14,760 nucleotides of DNA from Desulfobacteraceae bacterium (GTDB lineage: Bacteria; Desulfobacterota; DSM-4660; Desulfatiglandales; Desulfatiglandaceae). Shown piece after piece: positions 1 through 7,218 of the stretch (position 1 is its first letter; each line of letters begins with the position of its first letter). The position numbers and the translations under genes were made by a program. The notes below the pieces were generated by a model that was not told the origin of the DNA, did not search any database, and saw only the letters and a list, made by a program, of their open reading frames with translations. The stretch covers positions 1-14,760 of the forward strand of contig JAUVRS010000027.1 in NCBI GenBank assembly GCA_030597505.1, given 5' to 3'.

Positions 1-203
1 TCAAAAATTATACGGCCCTCATCGGGTTTATAGAACCCGTTGATAATATTGAGCATGGTGGTCTTTCCAGCGCCGTTGGGACCGATGATGGCCAAGATCT
101 CGCCGGGATAGATCTCTAAACTGACCTTGTTCAAGGCCTTTAGGCCACCAAAGGTGATGCTGATATTTTCAGCGCGAAGGATGGGGTCATTTTTTTTATT
201 CAT
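1..203 (-). CDS. livG: ABC transporter ATP-binding protein, LivG type (5' part only)
   Basis: The N-terminal 67 or so residues of an ABC ATPase are visible; the rest lies beyond the left edge. The start reads MNKKNDPILRAENISITFGG and is followed by a Walker A motif, GPNGAGKTT, then NGFYKPDEG. The FGGLKAL and NGFYKP pattern is characteristic of the LivG subunit of branched-chain amino-acid type (HAAT) importers, which couples ATP hydrolysis to uptake through LivH/LivM. The ATG at 203 has an ACGGAGAA ribosome site 9-14 bases upstream. It lies 44 bases downstream of the acyl-CoA synthetase gene on the same strand, so the two are probably cotranscribed. In anaerobic Desulfobacterota these transporter sets often sit with acyl-CoA ligases, so the substrate may be an organic acid and not an amino acid; that last point is inference. 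Confidence 0.88.
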   Translation of the reverse strand, partial: MNKKNDPILRAENISITFGGLKALNKVSLEIYPGEILAIIGPNGAGKTTMLNIINGFYKPDEGRIIF

Positions 204-247
204 GGCCTGTGTTCTCCGTCAAAGTAAGGGCCTTGGGTTTTTGTTTT

Positions 248-2173
248 TCAAAATGTATTGACGTCACGGACCTTAAGGATGGCCTTCATGGTGGTGGTCC
301 GACCATCCTCATAGGTGATTGTTGCCTCCACGTCCACGCTCTCTTTATTTGGCTCGTAAAGGGCATCGATGAGATTGCCATATTTTTCAGCGACAAACCG
401 TCTTCTCACTTTTCGGGTGCGGGTTATCTCACCGTCGTCCGGATTTAGTTCCTTATGAAAAAGAAGATACCGCTTGATCTGGGAATTTTTGAGCTTTACG
501 TCCTCACTCAAGCTCTGATTTACCTTAAGAATGGCTTCTTGAATAAGGTCGTATACCTGAGGCTTCTGGGCCAGATCCGTATAGCTTGTAAAGGCAAGGT
601 GCCGCCTCTCGGCCCAGTTTGCCACGGCCCCGTAGTCAATATCAATAAAGACCCCCACATAATCCTTGTTCATTCCGTGGGCCACGGCCTCCTTGATATA
701 GGGGCTGAATTTGAGTTTGTTCTCGATATATTTGGGTGCGAACATGGTCCCATCAGTTAGCTTGCTCACATCTTTGGCCCGGTCGATGATCTTGAGATGT
801 CCCTGTTCCGTCATATATCCTGCATCACCGGAGTGAAGCCACCCGTCCTCAAGGGTCTCCGCCGTGGCTTCCGGATTTTTAAAATAGCCGACGAAATTAC
901 CCGGGCTCTTATACAACACCTCTCCCTGGTCGGATATCTTTATCTCCACTCCGAAGGCTGGTGGTCCCACGCTCTCGGAGTCGATCTCCCCGTCTTTTTG
1001 CAAGGATACATAGGCACAGCTCTCGGTCATGCCGTAGAGCTGTTTTAAATTGATCCCTAAGGACCTGTAAAACTCAAATATTTCCGGACCGATGGCCTCA
1101 CCGGCCGTATAGGCCACCTTGATTTTACGCATGCCGAGGTTGTCCACCAGTGGAGCAAAAATAAAAAACCGGCCCAATTGATACAGGACATTATCACCGA
1201 GCGGGACCTTATCGTTTGCGATCCTTTTTTTCTCGACCCTTTTGGCCACTCTCATGAAATAGTCAAATCCCTTCCGTTTGATCCATGCGGAATCTTCCAT
1301 TTTTATCATGATCTGGGTCAGGATATTCTCCCAGATACGGGGGGGTGCAAAGATATAGGTGGGTCCGATTTCCCTCTGGTCGTGAACCACGGTGGTGGTA
1401 CTTTCCGGGCAATTGATGGTAAATCCGGAACAAAAGGCCTGTCCATAGGAGAAAATGTGGTCTCCGATCCAGGCCATGGGGAGATAGGCCATGACATTTT
1501 CAGTCTCATCGAGATTGTCCCATTTAAGAAACCCGCGGGAACAATCGGCGATCATGCGGTGGGTTATCATGACGCCTTTGGGATTGCCGGTGGTCCCCGA
1601 GGTGTAGCAAATGAGGGAGATATCATCAGGCTTTATTGAGTTCACTTCATCCATAAAATAGTCAGGATGCTCTTTTCCAAATTTCCGGCCCATCTCCTGG
1701 ACATCGGTAAAGGCCACAAGCCAATCATGTTGGTAGTTCTGAAGTCCCCGGGCATCATCATAAATGATGTATTCGAGCCTCGGAATCTCATCTTTTAGAT
1801 GCATAAGTTTGTCGGTCTGTTCCTGGTCTTCGGCCAAGGCAAACCTGCATTCTGAATGATCTACAATATAGTGAAGTTCCTTGTGTATGGCGTCCTGGTA
1901 AAGGGGGACGGGAACGCCGCCGAGACATTGGCACGCGGCTAAACCCCAGTATAGCTGGGGTCTGTTGTCCCCGATGATGGCCATCTTATCCTCCCTCTTG
2001 AACCCCAAGGCAGCCAACCCAAGCGCGAAATTTTTTACCTGCTCAAGGTAGTCCTGCCATGAGTAAGATTGCCATATGCCATAGTTCTTTTCACGAATGG
2101 CAGCCTTGGTTGGAGGAAATCGTTTGGCGTTATGGATGAGAATTTGGGGAAAGGTCATCGGAAAATCGGTCAT
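248..2173 (-). CDS. AMP-forming long-chain acyl-CoA synthetase
   Basis: This 641-residue protein belongs to the ANL adenylate-forming superfamily and should activate a fatty acid with ATP and CoA, giving acyl-CoA, AMP and pyrophosphate. The core motifs appear in order: the phosphate-binding loop YTSGTTGNPKG at residues 190-200, YGMTES at 380-385, GWLHSGD at 444-450, the hinge region IIDRAKDVSKLTDG at 462-475, and a C-terminal TRTRKVRR at about 584-591 carrying the candidate catalytic lysine K589. The length is usual for the long-chain (FadD15/FAA1-like) branch. A tail of about 30 residues after the last core motif is extra to the minimal fold. The ATG at 2173 is preceded by an ACGAGG ribosome site. 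The livG start follows 44 bases downstream, suggesting an import-and-activate operon. The chain-length class is not certain from sequence alone. Confidence 0.9.
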   Translation of the reverse strand: MTDFPMTFPQILIHNAKRFPPTKAAIREKNYGIWQSYSWQDYLEQVKNFALGLAALGFKREDKMAIIGDNRPQLYWGLAACQCLGGVPVPLYQDAIHKELHYIVDHSECRFALAEDQEQTDKLMHLKDEIPRLEYIIYDDARGLQNYQHDWLVAFTDVQEMGRKFGKEHPDYFMDEVNSIKPDDISLICYTSGTTGNPKGVMITHRMIADCSRGFLKWDNLDETENVMAYLPMAWIGDHIFSYGQAFCSGFTINCPESTTTVVHDQREIGPTYIFAPPRIWENILTQIMIKMEDSAWIKRKGFDYFMRVAKRVEKKRIANDKVPLGDNVLYQLGRFFIFAPLVDNLGMRKIKVAYTAGEAIGPEIFEFYRSLGINLKQLYGMTESCAYVSLQKDGEIDSESVGPPAFGVEIKISDQGEVLYKSPGNFVGYFKNPEATAETLEDGWLHSGDAGYMTEQGHLKIIDRAKDVSKLTDGTMFAPKYIENKLKFSPYIKEAVAHGMNKDYVGVFIDIDYGAVANWAERRHLAFTSYTDLAQKPQVYDLIQEAILKVNQSLSEDVKLKNSQIKRYLLFHKELNPDDGEITRTRKVRRRFVAEKYGNLIDALYEPNKESVDVEATITYEDGRTTTMKAILKVRDVNTF

Positions 2174-2373
2174 GATTTAAAACCTCGTCCTCAACAGGAT
2201 TTTTTGTTCCCAAAACGAAAATGACTTGGTAGATCTATTTCGGTTATTCTGCGAGATAAGGCAATTGTGTTCTTGAGATGACGTTATAATCTCTTAATGC
2301 CTCACAACATCAGGGTATCCTCAATTTTCAAAATAAAACAAAGATGAGGTTAAGATCTCTCAGAATATTTATG

Positions 2374-2390
2374 TTCCACAGTTCGTGGAA
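2374..2390. repeat. Short inverted repeat, possible operator
   Basis: TTCCAC and GTGGAA are perfect 6-base arms around a 5-base loop, lying about 200 bases upstream of the acyl-CoA synthetase start. The arrangement is what a dimeric repressor site could look like, but no regulator gene is in the window to support it. Confidence 0.25.
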
Positions 2391-2424
2391 GAAACAATAG
2401 TAGCAAGTTTGTTAAAAAATCCGA

Positions 2425-2447
2425 AATAAACCCCTTTGGGGTTTGTT
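2425..2447 (-). terminator. Candidate terminator of the AbfD-family gene
   Basis: AAACCCC and GGGGTTT pair across a 3-base loop; with a G-U wobble and two outer A-T pairs the stem reaches 10 bp. Read on the minus strand it is followed by a T-rich stretch (TTTATTTCGGATTTTTT). It lies about 257 bases past the dehydratase stop codon, which is long for a dedicated terminator, so the assignment is tentative. Confidence 0.35.
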
Positions 2448-2703
2448 GAGTGGTGACCGATTGTTTGAAAAGATATGTTATTTGAAACTATAAGATAACT
2501 GTTAAAATCAGGTGAAGTCTTTTGTTTGTAATTATAGAGACAGACTTTTAGGTGAAATATATCTGTATTGTCAAGAGAAAATTTGTAAATCAGACTTATT
2601 TTGTAAAAAAGTGTTATACCCAAGATTTTTTGAAGGGAAGTTTTATAGTACTTTTACTGATACTCAGCAAAGAATCACGCAACGGTTATTAAAAAAAATT
2701 GGC

Positions 2704-4173
2704 TCACTCTCCTTGCTTTGCTTTTACCCTCTGGGGAATCCCCAACAAGGCCTTGGCCAATTTTATTTTCTTGTCCAGGTTCCCTTCTCTAAGGATCATG
2801 ACTCTTTGCGCCTGGGGAGACCCTGCCCCGTGCATGGATTCCACGAGGGCCGTGCCCCCTGTCATGGCCTCGATAAGACGCGCTATTTTTATCCGGTCCT
2901 CGGTTGAAATATCTTTTACTCCGGAAAAATACTTTCTGACCAGATGCCCCACATCTTCGCTTTCCAGATCATATTGACTCGGTAATGTGGCGATAAACCC
3001 CCCGGCCAGGTCCAAAGCCAGACGGGCGACCTCAAAGTGGAATCGCGTTACGTTCTGTTTGCAGACGTTGGCCAGCATTGTATCCACCAGATAGGCCCCC
3101 GAGGGGGTGGGTTGGCCCTCGGCAGAACAGGCGATGGATGAGCAGTACAGGGTCTCACAGAGGTGGATCATCTCGGTGACCTTATCCCGAACGTGAGAGG
3201 CCTTGGCGGTTCCCTGGATCTGAGTAAGGTAACTCACGGCTCCGGTAAGCACATCCATCAGACCGGTTGTACAGGCCCCGTAATTGGCACGATGATGGGC
3301 GGCAAACCGGTAGACCAGGAGACTGGCGAATTCGGTCTCCCCGTCCATAAAAATCCGATCGGTTGGTACAAAAACATCTTCAAATGCGATGAGTGCCTCA
3401 CCGCCCACCGCACCGAATGCAGGCTTGCCAACATCGATCCGTTCCAATTTGTCCCGTCTGTCATCATTTGCTTGACGGCCGAATATCATGGTGATTCCAG
3501 GGGCATCAACCGGGATGGCACAGACCACGGCGTAGTCTCTTGAACGTTCATCCATGGCCGTTGTGGGCATTACCAGGATCTCGTGGGAATTGACCGCTCC
3601 GGTCATGTGGAGTTTGGCACCCCTCAGGACGACTCCATCAGGACGGCGTTCAACGATGTGGAGATACTGGTCGGGATCGGGCTGGTCAGCCGGTCCTTTT
3701 GACCGGTCTCCCTTTGGATCTGTCATGGCCCCGACTACCATCAGGTTTTTGTCTTGGATGCCAATCAGCCACTGTTTGAGACGTTCGAAATAATCTGTCC
3801 CGCATTTCTTATCGATTTCATATGTGACTGAGTAGGCGGCATTGATGCCGTCAAAGCCAACGCATCGCTGAAAACACGTCCCTGTCTTCTGGCCGAGGAT
3901 CCGGAGAAGTTTGATTTTTTTGATCAGGTCTTCAATGTTTTGATGGACATGGGTAAACCGGCTGATGGTTCTACCTGTCAGGTGAGAGGTGGCAGTGGCC
4001 AGATCACGGTACTCATCATCGCTTGCCAGGGCGTAGGTCATGGCCGCTGCCCGGACATGGGGAGCCGTGGCCGGATGTCGTGTTACGTCCTCAATTTTTT
4101 TTCCCTTATAGTAAATGATAGGCTTTAGTTTTCTCAAACTCTCAATGTATTCAGTCCCATTCTTTAGGTTCAT
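2704..4173 (-). CDS. 4-hydroxybutyryl-CoA dehydratase / vinylacetyl-CoA isomerase family protein
   Basis: This 489-residue protein matches the HpaB/AbfD flavoprotein superfamily, with MTGAVNSHE at 190-198 and HGAGSPQAQ at 448-456. AbfD enzymes use FAD and an unusual [4Fe-4S] cluster to dehydrate 4-hydroxybutyryl-CoA to crotonyl-CoA by a radical route. The Clostridium aminobutyricum enzyme (numbering from memory) binds its cluster through C99, C103, H292 and C299. Here C100, C104 (CFQRC), H294 and C301 occupy the same spacing, which argues for the cluster-bearing dehydratase branch over the oxygen-using monooxygenases. Remembered active-site residues Q101, T190, E257 and Y296 also have counterparts (Q102, T191, E259, Y298). 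The residue after the last cluster cysteine is Thr302 where I recall Lys300. The start is secured by an AAGGAGGGG ribosome site. The gene stands alone behind its own promoter. The exact substrate is uncertain. Confidence 0.85.
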   Translation of the reverse strand: MNLKNGTEYIESLRKLKPIIYYKGKKIEDVTRHPATAPHVRAAAMTYALASDDEYRDLATATSHLTGRTISRFTHVHQNIEDLIKKIKLLRILGQKTGTCFQRCVGFDGINAAYSVTYEIDKKCGTDYFERLKQWLIGIQDKNLMVVGAMTDPKGDRSKGPADQPDPDQYLHIVERRPDGVVLRGAKLHMTGAVNSHEILVMPTTAMDERSRDYAVVCAIPVDAPGITMIFGRQANDDRRDKLERIDVGKPAFGAVGGEALIAFEDVFVPTDRIFMDGETEFASLLVYRFAAHHRANYGACTTGLMDVLTGAVSYLTQIQGTAKASHVRDKVTEMIHLCETLYCSSIACSAEGQPTPSGAYLVDTMLANVCKQNVTRFHFEVARLALDLAGGFIATLPSQYDLESEDVGHLVRKYFSGVKDISTEDRIKIARLIEAMTGGTALVESMHGAGSPQAQRVMILREGNLDKKIKLAKALLGIPQRVKAKQGE

Positions 4174-4200
4174 CTTTCCCCTCCTTTTTTGATGGATGAT

Positions 4201-4228
4201 CTTATAATTATTTTTTGAAGGAAGTCAA
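4201..4228 (-). promoter_or_regulatory. Sigma70-type promoter of the AbfD-family gene
   Basis: On the minus strand TTGACT (4223-4228) and TATAAG (4201-4206) are separated by 16 bases, giving five of six and five of six matches to the housekeeping consensus. Transcription would begin about 20 bases before the start codon, leaving a short leader that contains the strong ribosome site. This suggests steady, vegetative-sigma expression. Confidence 0.65.
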
Positions 4229-4566
4229 ATATTCTCCCAGACGCTGATGGTAAAAAAGGTCGGCATATTTGGAATACTTTTTCAGAAAATTTTTTTTTAT
4301 TCCGAATTATTTTTTTAAGATACGTTGAGAGAATTCCAAAAAAGATTATATGAGATGTTTTATATGGATAACAATATGTTAAGGGTTATAGGGAAATTTT
4401 ACCTTTAACCGCTCGCAAAAGAGGGCACTGGGAAAATCGAGAAATTTTAGAAAAAAAAATGAAAATCTTTAAAAAAGGTCAATAAACAGAGAAATTCGAA
4501 GATATGAATTGTTAACAAATTTATTCACAAAAAATTGAATTGTTTTAACTTATTGAAATTTCATCT

Positions 4567-4595
4567 AAAAAAGGTATTTCGAATAAACCTTTTTT
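4567..4595. repeat. AT-rich inverted repeat upstream of dnaA
   Basis: AAAAAAGGT (4567-4575) and ACCTTTTTT (4587-4595) are perfect 9-base arms around 11 bases whose centre, TTCGAA, is itself palindromic. It could be a protein-binding site or a weak terminator; the stem has only two G-C pairs, so termination would be poor. Confidence 0.4.
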
Positions 4596-4699
4596 CTCGA
4601 TAAGTTACAGACCCACAGGAAATTTGTTCTGTGAAGACTGGGGGTTATCGTATGTCAAGAAAAAATGTGGGGTTAAATGTTGATTTCAGGACATCCCCT

Positions 4700-4729
4700 T
4701 TGACGGCATATGTTCCCTTCACGTAAAAC
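4700..4729 (+). promoter_or_regulatory. Possible dnaA promoter
   Basis: TTGACG at 4700-4705 and TAAAAC at 4724-4729 are 18 bases apart, giving a fair -35 and a weak -10. Transcription from here would leave a leader of about 75 bases before the dnaA ATG at 4812. It is the best candidate I found between the palindrome and the gene, but not a strong one. Confidence 0.3.
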
Positions 4730-4811
4730 TATGCGCAATCTTAAGACCACCTCGTTGAAACCTCAACCGACAGCAACTCACCTTTTTTTTCTGACCAGCA
4801 GGGAGTCCTTA

Positions 4812-6161
4812 ATGAAGACCATTTGGGAAGAGATCAAAAAGCAGATAAGCACCGAGTTGCCAAAAAACACCTTTTCCCTGTGGATACGACCCATCACATT
4901 TATTGACAGTAAGGAAAGGTCTGTTTTCCTCGGATGCCCCAATAAGTTTTCACGAAACTGGGTGGCTGAGAACTATGTGCGGATCATTCAGGAGAAGCTC
5001 GCAAATTTGCTGTCTGAGAAGCTCGAGGTAGTCCTAAAAGTAAATCCCGTCAGGAAAGAGACCGTTCCCCCTGATTTTATCCGTGACGCCAAACAACTTA
5101 CCTTTCCAAATATAGCCCGACAAAAGAGGAATGGGAGGGTCAGGTTAAACACGAGGTTTACCTTTGACCAATTTATAGTGGGGCCGTCTAACGAATTTGC
5201 CTACTCCGCGTCAAAAGCCCTGGCTCGCGGTGCCGGTTCGAATTACCAGTCGCTGTTGATCCTTGCAAATACCGGTTTGGGGAAAAGCCATCTGTCTCAT
5301 GCAGTGGGTCATGCCATCCTGGAGAAGAAGCCTGATAGTCGGGTCCATTATGTAACGGCAGAGGATTTTACCAATGAGATGATTTTCTCTCTGAAGAACA
5401 AGCGGATTGAGGAATTTAAAGAGAAGTATCGAAAACTATGCGATGTGCTTCTTCTTGAAGAGATACATTTTTTGAGTGGTAAAGAAAAGACGCAAACCGA
5501 GTTGGGGTATACCCTGGATGCTCTCTCAAACAGCAACAAGAATATCGTATATACCAGTTCCCTTCCCCCAAAAGATATCCCCCGCATCTCGAAAGGGCTT
5601 TCATCTCGATTCATCTCGGGGCTGGTGACCACTATTGCCGATCCGGATTACGAGACTCGTACCAAAATCCTAGTGAAAAAGGCGTCTGATCAAAACGTTG
5701 TGCTTTCTGATGAGATCTGCCATTTTCTTGCAAGGCATCTCAAAAGAGATATTCGTCAACTGGAAAGTGTTGTCAAATGTCTCAAAGCCAGGTCCGATCT
5801 GTTAAATGCCAAGATTGATCTGTCCATGGCCAAGGACGTTGTCAGCAGTCTTGTCTCAAGTGAATGGTCAATCACACCCAAACAAATCCATAAGCTTGTC
5901 TGCAGGTATTACAAGGTCGAGCCTGATATGTTGGGCTCCAACTCCAGAAAAAGGATTTACGCCTATCCCAGAAATATCTACGCATATCTCTGCCGCTGCC
6001 ACACCGATGAGACCCTCGAAAAGCTTGGTGAGACGGTCAATCGCAGTCATTCTTCCATCCTTTATGCCTCCGAGGTGATTGCCCGCAAAATGGAGACCGA
6101 CAACAGGGTAAGGCATGAGGTCAGCTTTCTTAGCAAGGAGCTGGAAGAGATGAAGAAATGA
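4812..6161 (+). CDS. dnaA: Chromosomal replication initiator DnaA, diverged form
   Basis: DnaA binds origin DnaA boxes and, as an ATP-bound AAA+ filament, melts the origin. The start at 4812 gives 449 residues, the normal length, beginning MKTIWEEIKKQI, and has an AGGGAG site 6 bases upstream; an in-frame ATG at 4710 would add 34 residues unlike domain I. Domain I spans about 1-75, then a short linker, then the AAA+ core. Walker A is ANTGLGKSHL (152-161, K158) and the arginine finger SSRF has R266. Walker B is LLLEEIHF (213-220), with two glutamates where most DnaA proteins have two aspartates. Domain IV (about 355-449) carries YPRNIYAYL and RSHSSILYA (411-419), where E. coli has RDHTTVLHA. 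No dnaN, recF or gyrB is adjacent, so this may be a relocated or a second dnaA copy. A membrane-sector ATPase operon follows. Confidence 0.88.
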   Translation: MKTIWEEIKKQISTELPKNTFSLWIRPITFIDSKERSVFLGCPNKFSRNWVAENYVRIIQEKLANLLSEKLEVVLKVNPVRKETVPPDFIRDAKQLTFPNIARQKRNGRVRLNTRFTFDQFIVGPSNEFAYSASKALARGAGSNYQSLLILANTGLGKSHLSHAVGHAILEKKPDSRVHYVTAEDFTNEMIFSLKNKRIEEFKEKYRKLCDVLLLEEIHFLSGKEKTQTELGYTLDALSNSNKNIVYTSSLPPKDIPRISKGLSSRFISGLVTTIADPDYETRTKILVKKASDQNVVLSDEICHFLARHLKRDIRQLESVVKCLKARSDLLNAKIDLSMAKDVVSSLVSSEWSITPKQIHKLVCRYYKVEPDMLGSNSRKRIYAYPRNIYAYLCRCHTDETLEKLGETVNRSHSSILYASEVIARKMETDNRVRHEVSFLSKELEEMKK

Positions 6162-6323
6162 TCCTGAGGGAACTTTTCACCGCCCACGAACCAGCCACCT
6201 AAATTGTCCCCACCGCCCTGTTCAGCCGTTCCGATTGTTTTCCTTCAACTTATTCGAAAATTGCATGAACCGAACGGCTTTGGGGGAGAGGTCACTCAAA
6301 ATGAATACCAATGATTTTTCGAC

Positions 6324-6352
6324 TTGACACGCGGGAGACATTGATCTATAGA
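6324..6352 (+). promoter_or_regulatory. Sigma70-type promoter of the F0 operon
   Basis: A perfect TTGACA (6324-6329) is followed after exactly 17 bases by TATAGA (6347-6352, four of six). It is the strongest promoter-like match on the plus strand upstream of atpZ and lies after the dnaA stop, so it is the likely start of the rotor/stator operon. Confidence 0.6.
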
Positions 6353-6379
6353 TTAGCGCCGAAAGTTAGGGGTAGTGAC

Positions 6380-6424
6380 ATGGTAGGCTGCCCATGGGCA
6401 GGGTTGAATTTCAGAAAGGGTTGA
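6380..6424 (+). other. Possible 14-codon leader reading frame with palindrome
   Basis: A frame coding MVGCPWAGLNFRKG starts at an ATG preceded, 7 bases upstream, by AGGGG. Within it CTGCCCATGGGCAG (6388-6401) is a perfect 14-base palindrome. A short frame this size can arise by chance; I give it as a candidate leader peptide or regulatory hairpin, not as an established gene. Confidence 0.2.
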
Positions 6425-6524
6425 ACCTCAAGCCTTTTTAGCGGTGATGCAAGCAATTATAGAGGATCGGATGAATAACCCCTGAGAGTCTTCTGATTAT
6501 CCTCTTTCCCCGAGATAGATCCGA

Positions 6525-6794
6525 GTGCGCAGACTTTTTGATTTAAAGAAACACGGGAAATTTATGGATGATATAGCCATAGTCTCCCAACTCGGGTTGA
6601 CCATGGCTGGCTCGATCCTTTTCTGTTTTGCCATTGGTTATTATCTTGACAAATGGCTCAATACAAAGGGGCTTTTTATCACTGTCTTTATTTTGTTGGG
6701 GATTGCGGGCGGAGGCTACACCGTCTACAGACAAATAATGGAAGTCACCACGCGTGATGAAGAGGGGAAGCAGGAAACAGAACGGCGAAAGTAA
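6525..6794 (+). CDS. atpZ: AtpZ/AtpI-like small membrane protein of the ATP synthase operon
   Basis: An 89-residue protein with two predicted membrane helices: about residues 22-42 (LTMAGSILFCFAIGYYLDKWL, split here only for position) and 50-67 (FITVFILLGIAGGGYTVY). The GYYLDKWL motif and length match the AtpZ family (F0F1-ATPase gene 1), which in other bacteria heads ATP synthase operons and with AtpI has been linked to c-ring assembly and magnesium or calcium handling. The GTG start at 6525 gives the usual N-terminal length, though its ribosome site is weak; an ATG at 6564 is the alternative. It is the first gene of the F0 cluster and overlaps the next gene by 41 bases, which indicates coupled translation. 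Confidence 0.82.
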   Translation: MRRLFDLKKHGKFMDDIAIVSQLGLTMAGSILFCFAIGYYLDKWLNTKGLFITVFILLGIAGGGYTVYRQIMEVTTRDEEGKQETERRK

Positions 6795-7167
6795 CGATAT
6801 TCGACAAATCCAGAAGAGGATCTGCTCCTGGGCCATGGTATCAGCGTTGGTGCTGGGCTTTTTCTTTATATTTATTGGTGAAAAGGCCATAGGCAAAGGG
6901 CTTGTGCTGGGTACCTGTTTTAGCATTCTAAACTTTATACTGCTGGGAAGGTCTATCACAGCGACCCTGGGCCACACACGCAAAAGGGCAAGCCTGATAG
7001 GGTTTGTGTCGATGTTCTCGAGATATATAATCCTGGCGATCCCCTTGCTCGTAGCCGTCAAGTATGACGCCTTTGATTTTATCGCCGTGGCGATCGGTAT
7101 TTTTGCAGTACAAATAGTCACGCTGGTAGACTACGTTGTGATAAGGCCGTTTTTGGATGGAAGATAG
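6754..7167 (+). CDS. atpI: ATP synthase subunit I
   Basis: A 137-residue protein with four hydrophobic segments, at about residues 24-41, 45-64, 81-101 and 104-129, fitting the ATP-synt_I family. Subunit I is not part of the mature enzyme; it helps assemble the ring of c subunits, in Na+-type synthases especially. The GTG at 6754 is followed directly by ATG, so either may serve; GGAAG lies 9 bases upstream. The start lies inside atpZ. A proteolipid-assembly factor is fitting in an operon with an unusual set of c proteins. Confidence 0.8.
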   Translation: MMKRGSRKQNGESNDIRQIQKRICSWAMVSALVLGFFFIFIGEKAIGKGLVLGTCFSILNFILLGRSITATLGHTRKRASLIGFVSMFSRYIILAIPLLVAVKYDAFDFIAVAIGIFAVQIVTLVDYVVIRPFLDGR

Positions 7168-7218
7168 GGATTTTGGGTGGGTGAATGGCTGATAATTCTA
7201 GATCGGACGGATAAGTAG

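Larger units (their letters stand above)
2174..2703. other. AT-rich intergenic region, no supported gene
   Basis: This 530-base spacer separates two minus-strand genes, so it should hold the end of the dehydratase transcript and the promoter of the acyl-CoA synthetase operon. I see a terminator-like hairpin at 2425-2447 and a short inverted repeat, TTCCAC/GTGGAA, at 2374-2390 with a 5-base loop, which could be an operator. I could not fix a convincing -35/-10 pair for the synthetase. The open frames here have biased, low-complexity composition and no ribosome site or family resemblance, so I leave them out. Confidence 0.5.
4174..4811. other. AT-rich region between divergent genes, upstream of dnaA
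   Basis: This 638-base stretch is strikingly AT-rich, with runs such as TTTTTTTTTATTCC and ATTATTTTTTTAAG near 4290-4318. It holds the promoter of the AbfD-family gene at its left end and a weaker candidate dnaA promoter near 4700-4729. Two nonamers differ by one base from the consensus DnaA box: TATGGATAA at 4363-4371 (reverse orientation) and TTATTCACA at 4521-4529. A perfect 9-base inverted repeat lies at 4567-4595. AT-richness plus near-consensus boxes beside dnaA is what an origin can look like, but two imperfect boxes are too few to claim oriC. No gene is supported here. Confidence 0.4.
6162..6524. other. Leader and promoter region of the F0 operon
   Basis: These 363 bases hold no conserved gene. 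They contain a good promoter (6324-6352), a possible 14-codon leader frame (6380-6424) that covers a perfect 14-base palindrome, and two longer-range inverted repeats: GCCGTTC (6225-6231) with GAACGGC (6272-6278), and AGAGGAT (6461-6467) with ATCCTCT (6499-6505). The latter could fold the mRNA just ahead of the first operon gene. The transcript leader would be about 165 bases, long enough for regulation. I see no clear T-tailed terminator for dnaA. Confidence 0.45.

Noticed and set aside
2369..2623. 84-codon minus-strand open frame in the AT-rich spacer
   Set aside because: No ribosome site, low-complexity composition and no family resemblance; its overlap with an unrelated plus-strand frame and with repeats suggests chance.
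4710..4811. Longer DnaA start at 4710 adding 34 residues
   Set aside because: The extra residues do not resemble DnaA domain I, there is no ribosome site, and the candidate promoter overlaps this region; the ATG at 4812 has AGGGAG at good spacing.
6543..7121. 192-codon minus-strand frame opposite atpZ and atpI
   Set aside because: It is the antisense shadow of two recognisable membrane genes and shows no domain of its own.
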